A stretch of DNA of 5,433 nucleotides. Origin: an uncultured Clostridia bacterium (GTDB lineage Bacteria; Bacillota; Clostridia; Oscillospirales; Oscillospiraceae). Of the stretch, positions 5,381 to 5,433 are shown piece after piece. The position numbers and the translations under genes were made by a program. The notes beneath the pieces were generated by a model, which saw only the letters and a program-made list of their open reading frames with translations, was not told where the DNA came from and made no database searches. The first letter of the stretch is position 1; each line of letters starts with the position of its first letter. Location: NCBI GenBank assembly GCA_945918315.1, contig CAMEIK010000096.1, positions 1 through 5,433 of the forward strand. Direction: 5' to 3'.

Positions 5381-5433
5381 ATGAAAATGAAGAAAGCCTT
5401 GTCGCTGATCCTGGCGCTGGTTATGCTCCTGTC
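5381..5433 (+). CDS. Start of an exported protein, probable ABC-importer substrate-binding lipoprotein (cut by window edge)
   Basis: Only 17 full codons are present: MKMKKALSLILALVMLL, with the next codon (TC-) necessarily Ser. Two or three lysines followed by a Leu/Ala/Val-rich core form a typical Sec signal peptide. In clostridia this pattern commonly continues into a lipobox (LxxC) in sugar-binding proteins of ABC importers, but the lipobox and mature protein are outside the window. GGAGG at 5367-5371 sits 9 nt before the ATG. The gene lies 84 nt after the sulfatase stop on the same strand, so co-transcription is likely. That it binds a sulfated sugar is inference from context. Confidence 0.75.
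   Translation, partial: MKMKKALSLILALVMLL

Overview
The window looks like a piece of a moderately GC-rich Gram-positive (Bacillota) genome, most plausibly a gut clostridium of the Oscillospirales/Ruminococcaceae type. The grounds are strong AGGAGG-type ribosome binding sites, sigma-A-like promoters in AT-rich spacers between GC-rich genes, a LacI-family regulator with the VSRGTVDRVL helix, and a Cys-type sulfatase without a signal peptide. The taxon is inferred from style only.

Layout. (1) 1-121: leader with three tandem copies of the heptamer TGTCAAT, then a strong RBS. (2) 122-2432: a tight three-gene plus-strand operon encoding a four-helix membrane protein of unknown function (122-706), a cytosolic ComEC/Rec2-like metallo-beta-lactamase-fold hydrolase (712-1656) and a HAD-superfamily hydrolase (1674-2432). 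It ends at a bidirectional intrinsic terminator (2441-2484), followed by a degenerate heptamer array in the opposite orientation (2486-2513). (3) 2610-3644, minus strand: a LacI-family repressor whose end converges on that terminator. (4) 3645-3952: a divergent control region with a lacI-type promoter, a 42-bp palindromic operator over its start site, a sulfatase promoter, and a second, imperfect operator copy just downstream of it. (5) 3953-5296: a type I (formylglycine) sulfatase. (6) 5381-edge: the first codons of an exported protein, probably the lipoprotein component of an ABC importer.

How the parts fit. The right half reads as the regulated head of a sulfated-glycan or sulfated-sugar utilisation locus. 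The LacI-type protein probably represses itself and the divergent sulfatase operon through two related operators 177 bp apart. The sulfatase has no export signal, so it would act on sulfated sugars after import, which fits a transporter component next in line. The left half is a separate transcription unit. Its three proteins are recognisable at fold level but their shared function is not, and both enzymes carry substitutions at conserved catalytic or metal-binding positions. The most notable observations are the operator pair with its promoter geometry, the recurring heptamer arrays, and a small hairpin holding the stop codon of gene 1 directly before the start of gene 2.
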